DNA of 64,000 bases, taken from assembly GCA_030849465.1 (NCBI GenBank), contig JARVLF010000016.1:1488001-1552000 (forward strand). Reading direction: 5' to 3'. Below the pieces are notes generated by a model. That model was not told the origin of the DNA. It made no database searches and saw only the letters and a program-made list of their open reading frames with translations. Shown here in pieces: positions 9,220 through 18,942 of this stretch. A program made the position numbers and the translations under genes. Position 1 is the first letter of the stretch. The number at the start of each line of letters is the position of its first letter. The DNA comes from Moesziomyces globuligerus (lineage: Eukaryota; Basidiomycota; Ustilaginomycetes; Ustilaginales; Ustilaginaceae).

Positions 9220-10991
9220 CTGTTGCTGGCGATGGAGAATGTTGCATACATATACTAGAAGCATACGTTCTTCGAGCAAAAGCGTCTCTCGGCCTGCAAG
9301 AGGACTCACGAGGGTGAAGTCATCTTCCGATACCCATTGAGATGGTCTGAAAAAGGTCCGAGAAGAGAGCGATGTCGGCTTGGATAGGCTGGCTATCGGA
9401 TGGGGGGTAGGACCGAGGAGGGTCTCCAACGGAAAGCGGAGATTTGACACGGGCAGGCAGTACACAGTGGAATTCAAACACCTCCAGGCCTACCTAGGCG
9501 TGCAGATGACGACAGTATGCAGTGACACCAAATCGAGTCACACCCACGCGCCTGCGCATGCTGGAGCCTCGCTTGGCCGCCACATTCCCGCCCACGCCTC
9601 TCCCATGCGCCGAGTCGCAACGGAGTCACACCTCGCCATTGTCTCGACGAGCACCCCGATGGCTTTGACGGTCTAAGCATTGCCGGCATCCCATTAAGCA
9701 CCGAATCGCCTATGTCCGTCCTACCTACGGCCGAACACGTCAAGACCACCATAGTCGTGATCCTATCAGACCGAGAGCACGCTACGTATCGGGACGTCGC
9801 GACACTGAGATTGAGACTACTTGTTGGGCTATGCTGATAGCGTGGCGTGGCTCGGCAGGAGCGAAGGGGCCAAGGCGGTGAAGACGAGGGGGTGCGAGGC
9901 GAAGCGAGGGCGCGTATCGGGAGGGGCTGTTTCCGCGGGAAGCAGGGATCGCCAGTGCACACGGGAGCAGCTGTCGACACACAGAGCGTGGAGGCCTACG
10001 AGACAGTTTGGACCCTGCATCCCCGCACCCGCGAGCGGCTGCGAAAAGACCTTCTCAGCTCAGCCGACGGTTTTGCGTGCCTGAGCCGGACCCAATTTCC
10101 TTTCCGTCTCTGCCATCGATGCGCTGTACCGAAAGACGGCATTGTCCTCGTGTGCTGGATCTTCATCCGTCCGGTCTTGGCATGCAAGAGTCGCAATCGC
10201 TATCCCCGTGGCAGCGATCGGCGCACCTCACCACGCCGCCCGGCGATTGCGTACCTCCACCGGGTCTGGTTCGGCATGGTGCGGAATTCGAGGTGTCATC
10301 GTGCTGCACTTGACTCGCTTCCTTCGGCAAGCTTTCGAGCGGCTTCGATGTCAGGACGGCCCTCAGATCTGGAGGCGACCACTGTAGCGAGGCAGCGGGT
10401 TCGACAAGTACCTCAGCGGTCTACGCAGCGGCACGAGGCGAGGATAGCCGCCAGGTCCGCGGTAATTCACACGCGCTACGCGACGGCTGCGCACGCGGAC
10501 ACGGGCTGGCATATTCGAGGCGTGCATTGACAGCACCGCGCTCATGCCGTGAGCACGTTGATGCGACGGATGGTGACTCGCCCGCTCCCACGACATGCCC
10601 AAACGCGCTCGATCCTCAGGCTCTGTGACTCCAACCTTAAGCCACAGCACGACACTGGCTCCAAGCCAGGCGGTGCTGCTCCGCCAGCCCGCTGGCCGCT
10701 ATCGCACGCTCCGCCTGCCCGTTCCGCGGGCGTGCGCCAACAAACATACCTGAGCACGATCGCAGCATGCAGGACTTCCGATGCTCGGTTGAGCATCTCT
10801 CGCCTCGTAGGCTATAAAGCCCATCCCCCTCCTCCTTCTTCGTCAGCTCTCTTCTTCCCCACCACCTCACAAACTGTCCAAAGACTAGGCTTTCCAAAAG
10901 GACAGCTCAAACCCAGCCAGCCTCGCCCAGCCTCTGCACCTTTATGTACAACCTGATCACGCCTTCCATCCCACCCCACCAGCTCACCAAG
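9220..10991. other. Long non-coding stretch upstream of the small unknown gene
   Basis: About 1.77 kb with no gene I can support. Several overlapping open frames up to 227 codons exist on both strands but lack domains and have Arg/Ser/Cys-rich shadow-like composition. The last 200 bp hold a TATA box and a pyrimidine-rich leader for the gene starting at 10992. Such length is unusual in this compact region. Confidence 0.55.
10813..10818 (+). promoter_or_regulatory. TATA box (TATAAA)
   Basis: GCTATAAAGCCC lies 179 bp upstream of the ATG at 10992, followed by a CT-rich leader. A good consensus TATA box suggests a regulated, possibly strong promoter. Confidence 0.55.
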
Positions 10992-11655
10992 ATGTTCAAG
11001 CTCTTCCGCAAGTCCAAGACCACCCAACCCGTCATGGAGCACGCCAATGGCTCCGAGGCTACGCTGGTCGCCAAGACCGCCGCACCGACGCGCAAGACCA
11101 AGCGCGAGTACGAGCCCTACCAGGCCGAGTTCTCGGGCCTGTCGCACTTTGGCGGTATGCCCGGAATGGGAGGCCACATGTTCGTCCCTCCTCCCACCCC
11201 GGTCAAAACCACGGCGAGCTCCAAGGCTTCGCTCAGCATGGTTCCTGCTCAGCCGTTCGCCCGCTACCCGCGCGCTTCGGTCGTCCAGGAACGCCTAGAG
11301 ACCGTACAGGGTATGTTCCAAACCTCCCGCACTCGAGGCGGTGAAGAAGGATCCTCGAACCTAGCTCGTTCGAGGGGTTGAACAAGGTACAGTGAAGACG
11401 AAACACCTTGTTCTCCCAGCTTCCTCCTCCTCCTGAATCCCCCCTCCCTCGTTTCTGGATGGGGAAAGATGATGACCGGCGGAATGACTGACGCGGGAAT
11501 GGGAATTCATGTCGTTTTCTTTTGGCTTTCGATTGACAGGACGAAGCTCTATGGAGACTCTCTCGCCGATCGCGGCAGCCGCCGAGGTTTCGCCCCAACG
11601 AAGCCTCAAGAAGGCGCATAAGACGTTCTTCAACAACACATTCGGTAACACCTGA
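10992..11655 (+). CDS. Small unknown protein, two exons
   Basis: Exon 1 is 10992-11310 and exon 2 is 11540-11655, joined over a 229-nt intron (donor GTATGT at 11311, acceptor TTGACAG at 11533-11539), giving 144 residues. The splice keeps frame (cag-g/ga-cga) and adds a plausible C-terminus ending FFNNTFGNT. The ATG at 10992 has A at -3; an in-frame ATG at 10944 has a poor context. The protein begins MFKLFRKSK, carries a central EYEPYQAEFSGLSHFGG segment and a Gly/Met/Pro-rich stretch (MPGMGGHMFVPPPTP), and is basic. There is no signal peptide or TM. I do not recognise it; probably fungal- or smut-specific. Confidence 0.72.
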
Positions 11656-12151
11656 GCACAGCAAACGTGCTACCGCATCGTTCTTTTTTGAAGTCTTTCT
11701 ACCACTCGTCCTTACTTGGAAACCCACAACATGCTCACAAGCTATAACCCGGAACAACAACCCTCTCGACGCGACCATGCCTGGCCGTAAACAATGCCGA
11801 CGCTCAGCGCAACCGCATCTAGCCAAACGCGATCCTCCTGCTCCGCTCCTTCTGCCGAAGGACGCAAACCGTGGCAGAAACCCTGTCGACTCCACATGGA
11901 GTCAGTGTAGCCCTCTCGCAATCGCCCTGGTCGCGCTTCTTGATTGATCTGCTTCTCCCGGCTCGAAACACCTTTTTCCAGCCCGCTCAGATCCTCTGTT
12001 CCCTGTTCTGGATCCCCTTTCGTCCGCTGTCTCGTGACGCCGGTCTCAGATGTTTGTAGACTCGTCTCGGTCTGATGGAATCACAGAATCCGGCTCCTTT
12101 CCCTCAACCTTGTGTGTGTCTCGTGCGTGATGGTAGCAAAGTGGGGTTGGA
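11656..12151. other. Convergent 3' intergenic region
   Basis: A 496 bp region between the stops of the small unknown gene and BRE2, T/C-rich in places, as expected for two 3' ends. I see nothing else. Confidence 0.6.
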
Positions 12152-14512
12152 TTAAACAGCGTCGTGCATGTCGACATCATTGTCGTGCTGGGCCGTCTCG
12201 GCCGCATGCGAGGTCAGCGGCGGTGTGAGGGTGCGCGCTGGCGAGACACTGCCATCCTTGTGATGCAGAAGCGCATCTGTAGGTGGAAGCAGCAACTCGG
12301 CCTCTCGCACCACGTCGATCTGCACGAGCGACTGCTGTGGCGCAGCAACCTGGTCTGGGCATGCGTGCACATCGTCGTCGGCGCGATGAAGCGTAATGGT
12401 GGCATCCGGATCGGGCGACTCGTCCACCATTGTCGAGTCCGGGTTGGGCGAAGGGCTCGCTGCCGACTGGCGCGCGAGCGCCGCGGCGTGTTTCTTCTTT
12501 GCCGCCGCATACCGTTCCTTGGCGGCGCTGTTGCGCTTCTCCCTCTCCTCTGCCTGCTTGGCCGCTACCGCCTGCGCCCTCGCCTCGTCCTGCAGATCAA
12601 ACGCCCACATCTCGGCCAGATGCTGCTCAAACCGCTCCGCAATCGGTCTCCACCCTCCCCCCACCTTTCCCTCCACCTCCATCTCCCCCACCCCCTCCAC
12701 TGCTTCTGTGGCTGTGGACTTGGTTGCGCGTTCGAGCGCAGCTTCAATGTCCTGAGGTGGGGGGAATCGGAAGCCGTCGTGTCCCGTGATGAGCCGCGCC
12801 CGTGCACTACCGTAGCACGAGACAAAGGGGAAGTATCCGAGCGCGCCGTCGTCGAACACGTTTTCGCGCGCCTTGACGTTGATCACCGGCTCGACGACCT
12901 CCGGCTTGCCAGCACCCTTGCCGCTGCGTGGGGCGGCGCTCTTGGCGGCGTTGGGGTTGAGGTTCGAAAAGCCCTTGACGCGGAGCGGGCGGAAGTCGAA
13001 CAGATCTCGAAAGGCGATGCCCTGCGCGACGCCATTGACGAAGAATCCGATCTTGGAGCCCGCGATGCGCGGCACGGGACGCAGCGACGGTATCGTCGGA
13101 CCGGACGGCTTGTCCTTGGCGGCGGTGCTCTTTCGGTTCTTGACTTTGGCCGAGCCACTGCCACCACCGGTTGCGTTGAGTGCCGCTGCACCGTTCGACG
13201 CCTCGGTCGAGGCGGTGGCATTGGCGTCGACAGGCTCAAAGATCCCTGTGCCCAGGATGCCCTGGTGGGCTTCCTCGATGCTGTTGCCCTTGCGACTGCG
13301 TTCCATGAGCTGGTCCATCTCGCGCGTGCGCGGATACTCGAGGCTCTCAAAGTACAGCTGGCCCTTGTACCGGATGGGGATGCGCTCGCGGCGAACGTTG
13401 GCCGGATCGTGCTCGTCTTGCGGCGCCGCCGGCGTGGGGAGCTTGATGTAGAGCCCCACAACATCGCCCTGCTTGAAAGGCTGACCGTAGGGAAGCGGCC
13501 TGGAGAGCGTGACTTTGTCGCCGGTCTTGTCGCGGAAGCCGTACGAGTAGCCGTCGAAACCGACGGGTGCGTTGAGCTGCGCCTCTCGTCGGCCCCATCC
13601 GAGGCGAACATGCGAGCCATCCTTCATGGGTAGCGGCAGCGGTCCGGGAGCGCCGACGCCGGGGACGAGGTGTTCTGGAGGCAGGATCTCGATCTCGGCA
13701 TACCACTCGCCCTCGCGGACGCCGATGTTGGTGCGGGCGCTGCGGAAGCCCTTGTCGGTGGAGACGATGTCGGCATCGGCCGAGATCTTGGTGAAGGGCG
13801 AACGGTCGGACCAGCACCAGTGCACGGTGGGCGGGAGCGTCTCGAGCGTCTTGAAGAGCGTCTGTGGCAGATGCTGGCTGGCAGGGCCGGCAGCCGTGTA
13901 GCGCCAGCCATTGCGGTTGACGGCGAAGTTGACCGTGTTGAACAGCGTTGCTGAGCCGGTGGTGGGGATGAGATGCGGAGAGGGAGCGAAGTCTTCTGCG
14001 TCGTTCTTGCGCAGAGCAGGCCCGCGATAGCCTTCTGGCAGGGAGTGATGCGACTGGTTGGAGGGGGTAGGCGTGGAGCTGTTGCCGTCCGGGGTCGAGC
14101 GTCCGTCATCGTCGGAGGGGCTCGAGCGACCGGAAGGAGGTAGCGAGAGTGTATTTGAGCCGGACTGAGTGGCGGGCCGGCCCAAGAGATGAGGCGCGGT
14201 GCGAGCAATGTAGACCTTCTGCGCTTCCGAGGTGAAGGGGGGTGCGGGCGTCGACGAGGCGGAGCGGTCGGGGAACGGCGGAGATGACGGTGGAGGTGGC
14301 GATGAGGGATGCGCAGACGGCGAGGAAGGCTCGCTTGGCATGGGAGACGAGGCGGCGTTGGGCTGGATCAGGTGGTCGTACTTGCGCTTGTTGGGCGGCG
14401 CCGAGGCCGAGTCGAGGTGAGGGGTCGCATTGCCGCTGCTGCCGGCATCATGCGGTTGGCGGGGACCTGGCGGCAGCGGCGAAGGATTTGTGGATGGACT
14501 GTCTATGTCCAT
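12152..14512 (-). CDS. BRE2: COMPASS histone methylation complex subunit Bre2 (SPRY protein)
   Basis: A 786-residue Ash2L/Bre2-type protein, part of the Set1/COMPASS complex that methylates histone H3 Lys4. Start at MDIDSPSTN; the frame extends further upstream without an initiator or conservation. Residues 1-185 are Ser/Pro-rich and disordered. The SPRY core runs about 200-600: NRNGWRYTAAGP, VHWCWSDRSPFTKIS, TDKGFRSARTNIGVREGEWY, HVRLGWGRREAQLNAPVG and DGYSYGFRDKTGD are hallmarks. It is interrupted by a low-complexity insert (about 425-465). The C-terminal helix WAFDLQDEARAQ is where Dpy30-type partners bind in the family. No PHD finger is visible, as in yeast Bre2 and unlike S. pombe Ash2. 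It is divergent from the coiled-coil gene. Confidence 0.88.
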   Translation of the reverse strand: MDIDSPSTNPSPLPPGPRQPHDAGSSGNATPHLDSASAPPNKRKYDHLIQPNAASSPMPSEPSSPSAHPSSPPPPSSPPFPDRSASSTPAPPFTSEAQKVYIARTAPHLLGRPATQSGSNTLSLPPSGRSSPSDDDGRSTPDGNSSTPTPSNQSHHSLPEGYRGPALRKNDAEDFAPSPHLIPTTGSATLFNTVNFAVNRNGWRYTAAGPASQHLPQTLFKTLETLPPTVHWCWSDRSPFTKISADADIVSTDKGFRSARTNIGVREGEWYAEIEILPPEHLVPGVGAPGPLPLPMKDGSHVRLGWGRREAQLNAPVGFDGYSYGFRDKTGDKVTLSRPLPYGQPFKQGDVVGLYIKLPTPAAPQDEHDPANVRRERIPIRYKGQLYFESLEYPRTREMDQLMERSRKGNSIEEAHQGILGTGIFEPVDANATASTEASNGAAALNATGGGSGSAKVKNRKSTAAKDKPSGPTIPSLRPVPRIAGSKIGFFVNGVAQGIAFRDLFDFRPLRVKGFSNLNPNAAKSAAPRSGKGAGKPEVVEPVINVKARENVFDDGALGYFPFVSCYGSARARLITGHDGFRFPPPQDIEAALERATKSTATEAVEGVGEMEVEGKVGGGWRPIAERFEQHLAEMWAFDLQDEARAQAVAAKQAEEREKRNSAAKERYAAAKKKHAAALARQSAASPSPNPDSTMVDESPDPDATITLHRADDDVHACPDQVAAPQQSLVQIDVVREAELLLPPTDALLHHKDGSVSPARTLTPPLTSHAAETAQHDNDVDMHDAV

Positions 14513-14973
14513 GGCATGGATCGCTGACAGCTTTGCCTGAAAGCGTGTGCAGGCGCAGCGATCATGTGGATGAGGATGGTGAAGGGGGAAAGGGGGGAAG
14601 GGGGGAAGGAGTGGAGGCGGGACCCTTGCAAGCGGTATCCGCGGCAACCAACCCAACCAACCTGACTCCACGTGACGGCAATCTTCGCGTTGCGCTCTGC
14701 TGCCGCCCATTTTTTGGATGCTGGGCGCGAGTCGCGTCGTGCAGAGCCTTCGCTGCCTTTGCTGCCTCGCAGCCTCTTTCCGAGATTATGTTAATTTCAA
14801 TGAGATTTCACCCATCTGAGCCTCGTCTCAGCGTCTTTGGCTGTTGTGGACTTTGCGCGCCTGTGTTACTTTCTGGCAGCGAGACCAACACTCTGCTCCG
14901 CACACCCAACCCCACCTTGGCTCTCGTCCACCGCCATCCACCACCATCACTCATCTTGGATTGTGTCGCAGTC
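14513..14973. other. Divergent promoter region, BRE2 / coiled-coil gene
   Basis: A 461 bp region with a GGGGAAGG-rich purine tract at about 14580-14610 on the plus strand (pyrimidine leader of BRE2 on the other strand). No gene seen. Confidence 0.5.
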
Positions 14974-16377
14974 ATGGACGCACACCGCCTGCCTCCCGAG
15001 ACACCACGTCGCCAGCTGCTCAAACGCATCCACCGCAGAAGCTCCATCCTCCCCTCTACCGACCCCTCGCTCCACCTCGCCCCCTCCACATCCGCCTCGG
15101 CCAGCAACTCCCGCTCCTCGTCTCGACGCACCTCGCTGGTGCCTGAGCGCGCATCCCCTGTGCTGAGTGGTGCAGCTCTTGAACGCCACGACGAGGCAGA
15201 TGAGGCGGACGATCGCGACTACGCTCATGACACCCACCACGTCGTCACCCCCTCGGACAGTTTGCAACACAACCAGCAAGACGGCCCATATGACGGCACA
15301 CAGATCGTCCTCGAGGACCAGGAAGGCGGAGACGAAAACGGAGAGGAGGCGGCCTGGGCGCAGGTGGACGAGCTGATGGACACGGTCCAGCTCAAGAACC
15401 AACGCATCCTCGAGCTCGAAAAGAGCCTTTCCCAGCTTCAACGTGAACTTCAGGCCGAAAAGGATCGCACCAAGCCATCCTCGCGACCAGGTCACGGCAA
15501 CGCGGCTCCTGAAAAGGGACTGACGAGGGCAGCTGCTGTCAAGCTCGAGCGTGAATTTCTCTCGCAGGAGATGATCCTCAAGGGCCTGCAGCGCGACAAC
15601 GAGGACAAGACGCTCGAGGTCGAGGCGCTCCGACGCAAGCTCAAGCTCATGTCCGACTTTCTCGCTCGCCAGTATGGGCCCGATGACTGGGAAGCAGTCG
15701 TACAAGCATCTTCTGGACTCCCCGCCTCGGCGGCAGCCGGCGCCAAGGAGTCTCTGGTAGCGGCCAGTCCAGAAAAAGAGAGCCTGAGTGCCGTAGCCCG
15801 GCTGCTGAGTGCCGCAAATGCGGCGAGTCCACGTGGCGCGAACCGAGCCATCTTCACGCCGCTCCTCGGTAGCGACGTCAACGCCAATCCTTTCTCACCC
15901 GCTGTGGCCAGCCCGACCAAGGGCGGCGCGGCGATCAACAACGACGACGAGCTCATCCCCACCATTGCGCGTCTGCACACGCCTGCGTCCAGCCCGAGCA
16001 AGCTCTTCGTCTCGTCCTTTGCCCGCCCACGTACCTCGCTGGACGCTACCAGCGATCCGATCAACCTTCCAGACGAGGCGGTAGCCCGAGCTCAGGATGA
16101 TGAGCCCTTGTCGCTGCCGCATCTCGCCGTCAGGCCCAAGGACGATGCACCGCCCACGGGTGCGGTCAATGCGCTACCGGCCGGGCTCGATCCGAATGTC
16201 CTGCTCGCCTCGATCGAAAGCGTTCGTCTGCTCATCCAGGGCTTCGAGCGCAAGAACGCAATGCGCAGGGCCGAGCTCGAAGCTACCATCGAGTCGGCCC
16301 TCCAGGCTGAACGCAGAGCCGATCGCCTCCAGGCAGACGCTGCTTCCCTATTCGCGCCCGCCTCAGCAGCTGCCTAG
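14974..16377 (+). CDS. Coiled-coil protein of unknown function
   Basis: A 467-residue protein beginning MDAHRLPPETPRRQLL; the longer upstream frame overlaps BRE2 antisense and is not used. The N-terminal 60 residues are basic and Ser-rich, followed by an acidic stretch. A coiled coil lies at about residues 125-230 (WAQVDELMDTVQLKNQRILELEKSLSQLQ region, and the KLEREFLSQEMILKGLQ region), containing the sequence FLARQYGPDDWEAV. A Ser/Pro/Ala-rich linker leads to a C-terminal helix (VLLASIESVRLLIQGFE region) with another short coiled coil. Nothing identifies a family; a cytoskeletal or polarity scaffold would fit the architecture, but that is a guess. Gene structure is secure: single exon, normal codon use. 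Confidence 0.75.
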   Translation: MDAHRLPPETPRRQLLKRIHRRSSILPSTDPSLHLAPSTSASASNSRSSSRRTSLVPERASPVLSGAALERHDEADEADDRDYAHDTHHVVTPSDSLQHNQQDGPYDGTQIVLEDQEGGDENGEEAAWAQVDELMDTVQLKNQRILELEKSLSQLQRELQAEKDRTKPSSRPGHGNAAPEKGLTRAAAVKLEREFLSQEMILKGLQRDNEDKTLEVEALRRKLKLMSDFLARQYGPDDWEAVVQASSGLPASAAAGAKESLVAASPEKESLSAVARLLSAANAASPRGANRAIFTPLLGSDVNANPFSPAVASPTKGGAAINNDDELIPTIARLHTPASSPSKLFVSSFARPRTSLDATSDPINLPDEAVARAQDDEPLSLPHLAVRPKDDAPPTGAVNALPAGLDPNVLLASIESVRLLIQGFERKNAMRRAELEATIESALQAERRADRLQADAASLFAPASAAA

Positions 16378-16582
16378 CCCTCGACACACACCTCTACCGC
16401 TTTCTCTAGCATGTGGTATACTCCCTGTCTCTGTACTTTGCACCCAATACCCATCTTGTCCGCCATGCAGACTCATGACTAGACTGCCACAGCCATGCTC
16501 TCGTTGGTCTGTTGGGCGAAGTCGTTTTCATGCACACCTCAAGTACAATATGTGTGCAATACGGGACCCGACCTGCATCAAA

Positions 16583-16688
16583 GGCAAGATGGCCGAGTGG
16601 TCTAAGGCGTAGCATTAAGGAAGATATCCTGAGTATTCAGGAAGTGACCTGCTATCTTCGGGCGTGGGTTCGAATCCCACTCTTGTCA
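16583..16688 (+). tRNA. tRNA-Leu (anticodon AAG) with intron
   Basis: A 106-nt gene. Acceptor GGCAAGA pairs with TCTTGTC (one G-T), discriminator A; D arm GCC/GGC; anticodon stem TAGCA/TGCTA is perfect and frames the loop T-T-A-A-G-G, giving anticodon AAG. An intron of about 28 nt follows position 37 and contains the hairpin CCTGA-GTAT-TCAGG. T arm GTGGG/CCCAC with loop TTCGAAT. The variable arm (about 9 nt) is short for a Leu tRNA. Shifting the anticodon stem by one would give TAA, but the pairing is worse. T-runs follow at once. Confidence 0.88.
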
Positions 16689-16692
16689 CCAT

Positions 16693-16717
16693 TCTTTTTG
16701 CATTTTTATTTTTTTCC
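16693..16717 (+). terminator. RNA polymerase III T-run terminators of tRNA-Leu
   Basis: Several T-runs (T5, T5, T7) begin within ten bases of the tRNA 3' end, as expected for Pol III termination. Confidence 0.65.
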
Positions 16718-17014
16718 GTTGGTCTGAACTTCCTCCAAGAGGGGAGTCATGTGCATCCTTTTGTCGGCTATCGACAGAGCCAAAGATGCCGCCTGGTTGA
16801 AGTTCTCATGGACGGTAATGCTGATGCTTATGCTGGCGAAAAGCTTATTGGAGTCATGCGCAGGCGGGCCGTTGAAGATGCGACGCTGGAGCAAGCGATG
16901 CTCTTTACGGGGTGCGGATGGGAAATGCTGTTATGATTCGGATACAAATACATGGCATGGGAAGACTGAGGTGTAGCTACGCAGTGAATGAGAGCGGAAG
17001 GATGCAGAAAGGTG
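16718..17014. other. Intergenic region, tRNA-Leu to mL41
   Basis: About 300 bp between the tRNA terminator and the mL41 stop codon. No gene seen. Confidence 0.55.
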
Positions 17015-17578
17015 CTATGAGCGGTTCGAGTTGATGAGCTTCCTGTCCTCCTGCTGCTGTTCCTTGATCCTGCGCTTCTGGAGCATGTCGCCAATGACGG
17101 AGCGGTAGTAGGTGCCGTCGAAGCCCTCGGCGCCCATCCTTGGGTAGTCGGGCAGACCGAACTTGCCCTTCCTCGAGACACCGCCATCGGAAGCGGCACC
17201 TGCAAAGACGTAGGGTCGCAGCTGTGGAAAGACGCGCAAAGAAACAACGGCTCTGGTCAGCTTCAACACCATCACAGAAAGGTAAGGCACTAGAGTGTAG
17301 GGGAAAAGAAGAATGCGTACCTTTGTCTCAGCAAGACCGGGGGGTACGACAAAGTTGGGGATGCGGGCCTCGTCGATCTGCTTGGTCTTGAGGTGCCAGT
17401 AGCGTTCGTTGCCGTTCCTGTCGTAGAGCTGGTTGCCCTGCGGATCGGCGGTGGCGATGCGCTTGCGACGCATGATGTTGCCCGTACGCGTGCCCTTGTA
17501 GAAGTCGCGATTCGCCTTCTTCGAGTTGAGCGGAAGTCGGCTCGCCTTGGAGCACGCCGCCTGCGTCGGTTTGAACAT
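17015..17578 (-). CDS. MRPL27: Mitochondrial large ribosomal subunit protein mL41 (MRPL27)
   Basis: Two exons on the minus strand: exon 1 17321-17578 (86 codons, MFKPTQAACSK to GLAETK) and exon 2 17015-17221, with a 99-nt intron (GTACGC to CCACAG). Splicing yields 154 residues, close to yeast MRPL27 (146). The join gives the family core: DFYKGTRTGN, then YWHLKTKQIDEARIPNFVVPP, then LRPYVFAGA, where the last part is the conserved LKPYV motif after the yeast VRTYVTPDM region. The basic N-terminus acts as import signal. mL41 is a structural protein of the mitoribosome large subunit. The upstream in-frame ATG at 17593 would add only five residues. The basic C-terminal KRRIKEQQQED tail is variable. 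Confidence 0.85.
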   Translation of the reverse strand: MFKPTQAACSKASRLPLNSKKANRDFYKGTRTGNIMRRKRIATADPQGNQLYDRNGNERYWHLKTKQIDEARIPNFVVPPGLAETKVRILLFPYTLVPYLSVMVLKLTRAVVSLRVFPQLRPYVFAGAASDGGVSRKGKFGLPDYPRMGAEGFDGTYYRSVIGDMLQKRRIKEQQQEDRKLINSNRS

Positions 17579-18942
17579 GGCGGCACAGAGCAAGATCAGA
17601 CACTAGGCCCAAGTCGATGTGCGGATGTTGGTGGTGAGCTCTGCTCTGAATGCGCGGTTCAAGGAGTCGGTCCACGAGCAGGTCAAGGTCGTAAACGGCG
17701 TAGGTGCAGGGTCGGCGTCGTCGTCGGTATCGGGAAACGAATATGCAGCGGAGGAGGTGGTTGCGAAGGATGTAAACGTAAAAAAGTGCCAGAGGGCTCG
17801 GCGCGCTTCGGAGCCGGCATTGGAGCGAAGGCTCGGGCCAGATTTTTAGACTCATTGTGTTAGACCTGACTTTCTACCGTTTTTGACGGGTCACCCACGA
17901 TTGATACGCCGTCCGCAGTTGAACGTGCCTGCAGATGTGCGTCATTTGGCGGCCCCAGCGTCGGCAAACGAGCTGTAGTTCATAGCACCAGGCGTGCACT
18001 ACACATTGCGAGGGATCAGCTGAAGTCTCCCTGAATGCACATCAGCCGTATTGCCACACAGCCGAGCTCTGCAGGCAGATGCTGGAACTGCGAAGGGTGT
18101 TCAAGGCTAGCTGGTGGGAAGAATGAATCGGGAGGTAGGGGCGAGTAACGTCGCCAAGTCGCGATGTGGTGTACCGCAAAAACCTTTGTCGGTGGCGCGC
18201 GATTCCCTTTTTTCGCTACGATCGGGGTCTTTTCCTTTCATCGTGAGCTTGTGGCAAGGCGGATTTTTTTTGGAAGCGAAGAAACGCGACCGAGGCATTT
18301 TCGAAAATTTTGTGTTGGCAGCGGCGCGGCGCCTAGCACGAGCCAGCTAGCTGCAGCTCACAGAGCGTGCCAGAGCTGGATTGGATCTGCGAGGCCCAAA
18401 AACGTCAAAAATTTCGCATCGAAAATCGATCTGTCGGTAACGCTCGAACCACAGCCAGAAGCGCAGCTCAGCCGCCGTGCTTCAGCTTGGTCTAGGTACT
18501 CAGGCTGCCTCTCCCGAATCGCACTGCAGATCTCGGGCTGAGCCAGACGTCGACTCTCTCCCGCTCACATTTCCAATCCAAGAGCGCAGCATCCTCTCGA
18601 GCACGGCGGCAAGCTGGACACGCACGGCGCTCTACCATTCGCTCCCTTCCTCCCACCCACCGACTACCTGCAGCTGCGACTTCTCGTCTTCCACTGCATC
18701 TCTTTCCCTTCCCCCTTCTCCGACCTTCAAGCCACTCTTTCCTTCGCGGACAAGCAGGCTTGCCCATCTAGGTCGACCGTTCCACAGCATCACGGATCTT
18801 TGAGGCTACAACTGCGTCGTTGCCTCCCGCGCTGAATCTTTAGCGAACCAGCTACTTTCTGCTCCAACGTGCATCTAGCTTGGCTGCGCACCTCTTGCAC
18901 CGTCTGCTCTTCCCAACCCGCATCCTCACCGTAACAGCCAAG
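17579..18942. other. Divergent intergenic region, mL41 / ARB1
   Basis: About 1.36 kb between the starts of mL41 and ARB1. The right half (about 18590-18940) is C/T-rich like a long fungal leader. Open frames up to 125 codons are not convincing. No RNA gene recognised. Confidence 0.55.

Noticed and set aside
9847..10530. A 227-codon open frame upstream of the small unknown gene
   Set aside because: Arg/Ser/Cys-rich, no initiator context or domain, and overlapped by open frames on the other strand.
12164..13633. A 489-codon open frame antisense to BRE2
   Set aside because: Arg/Val/Leu-rich shadow; the SPRY domain on the minus strand is clear.
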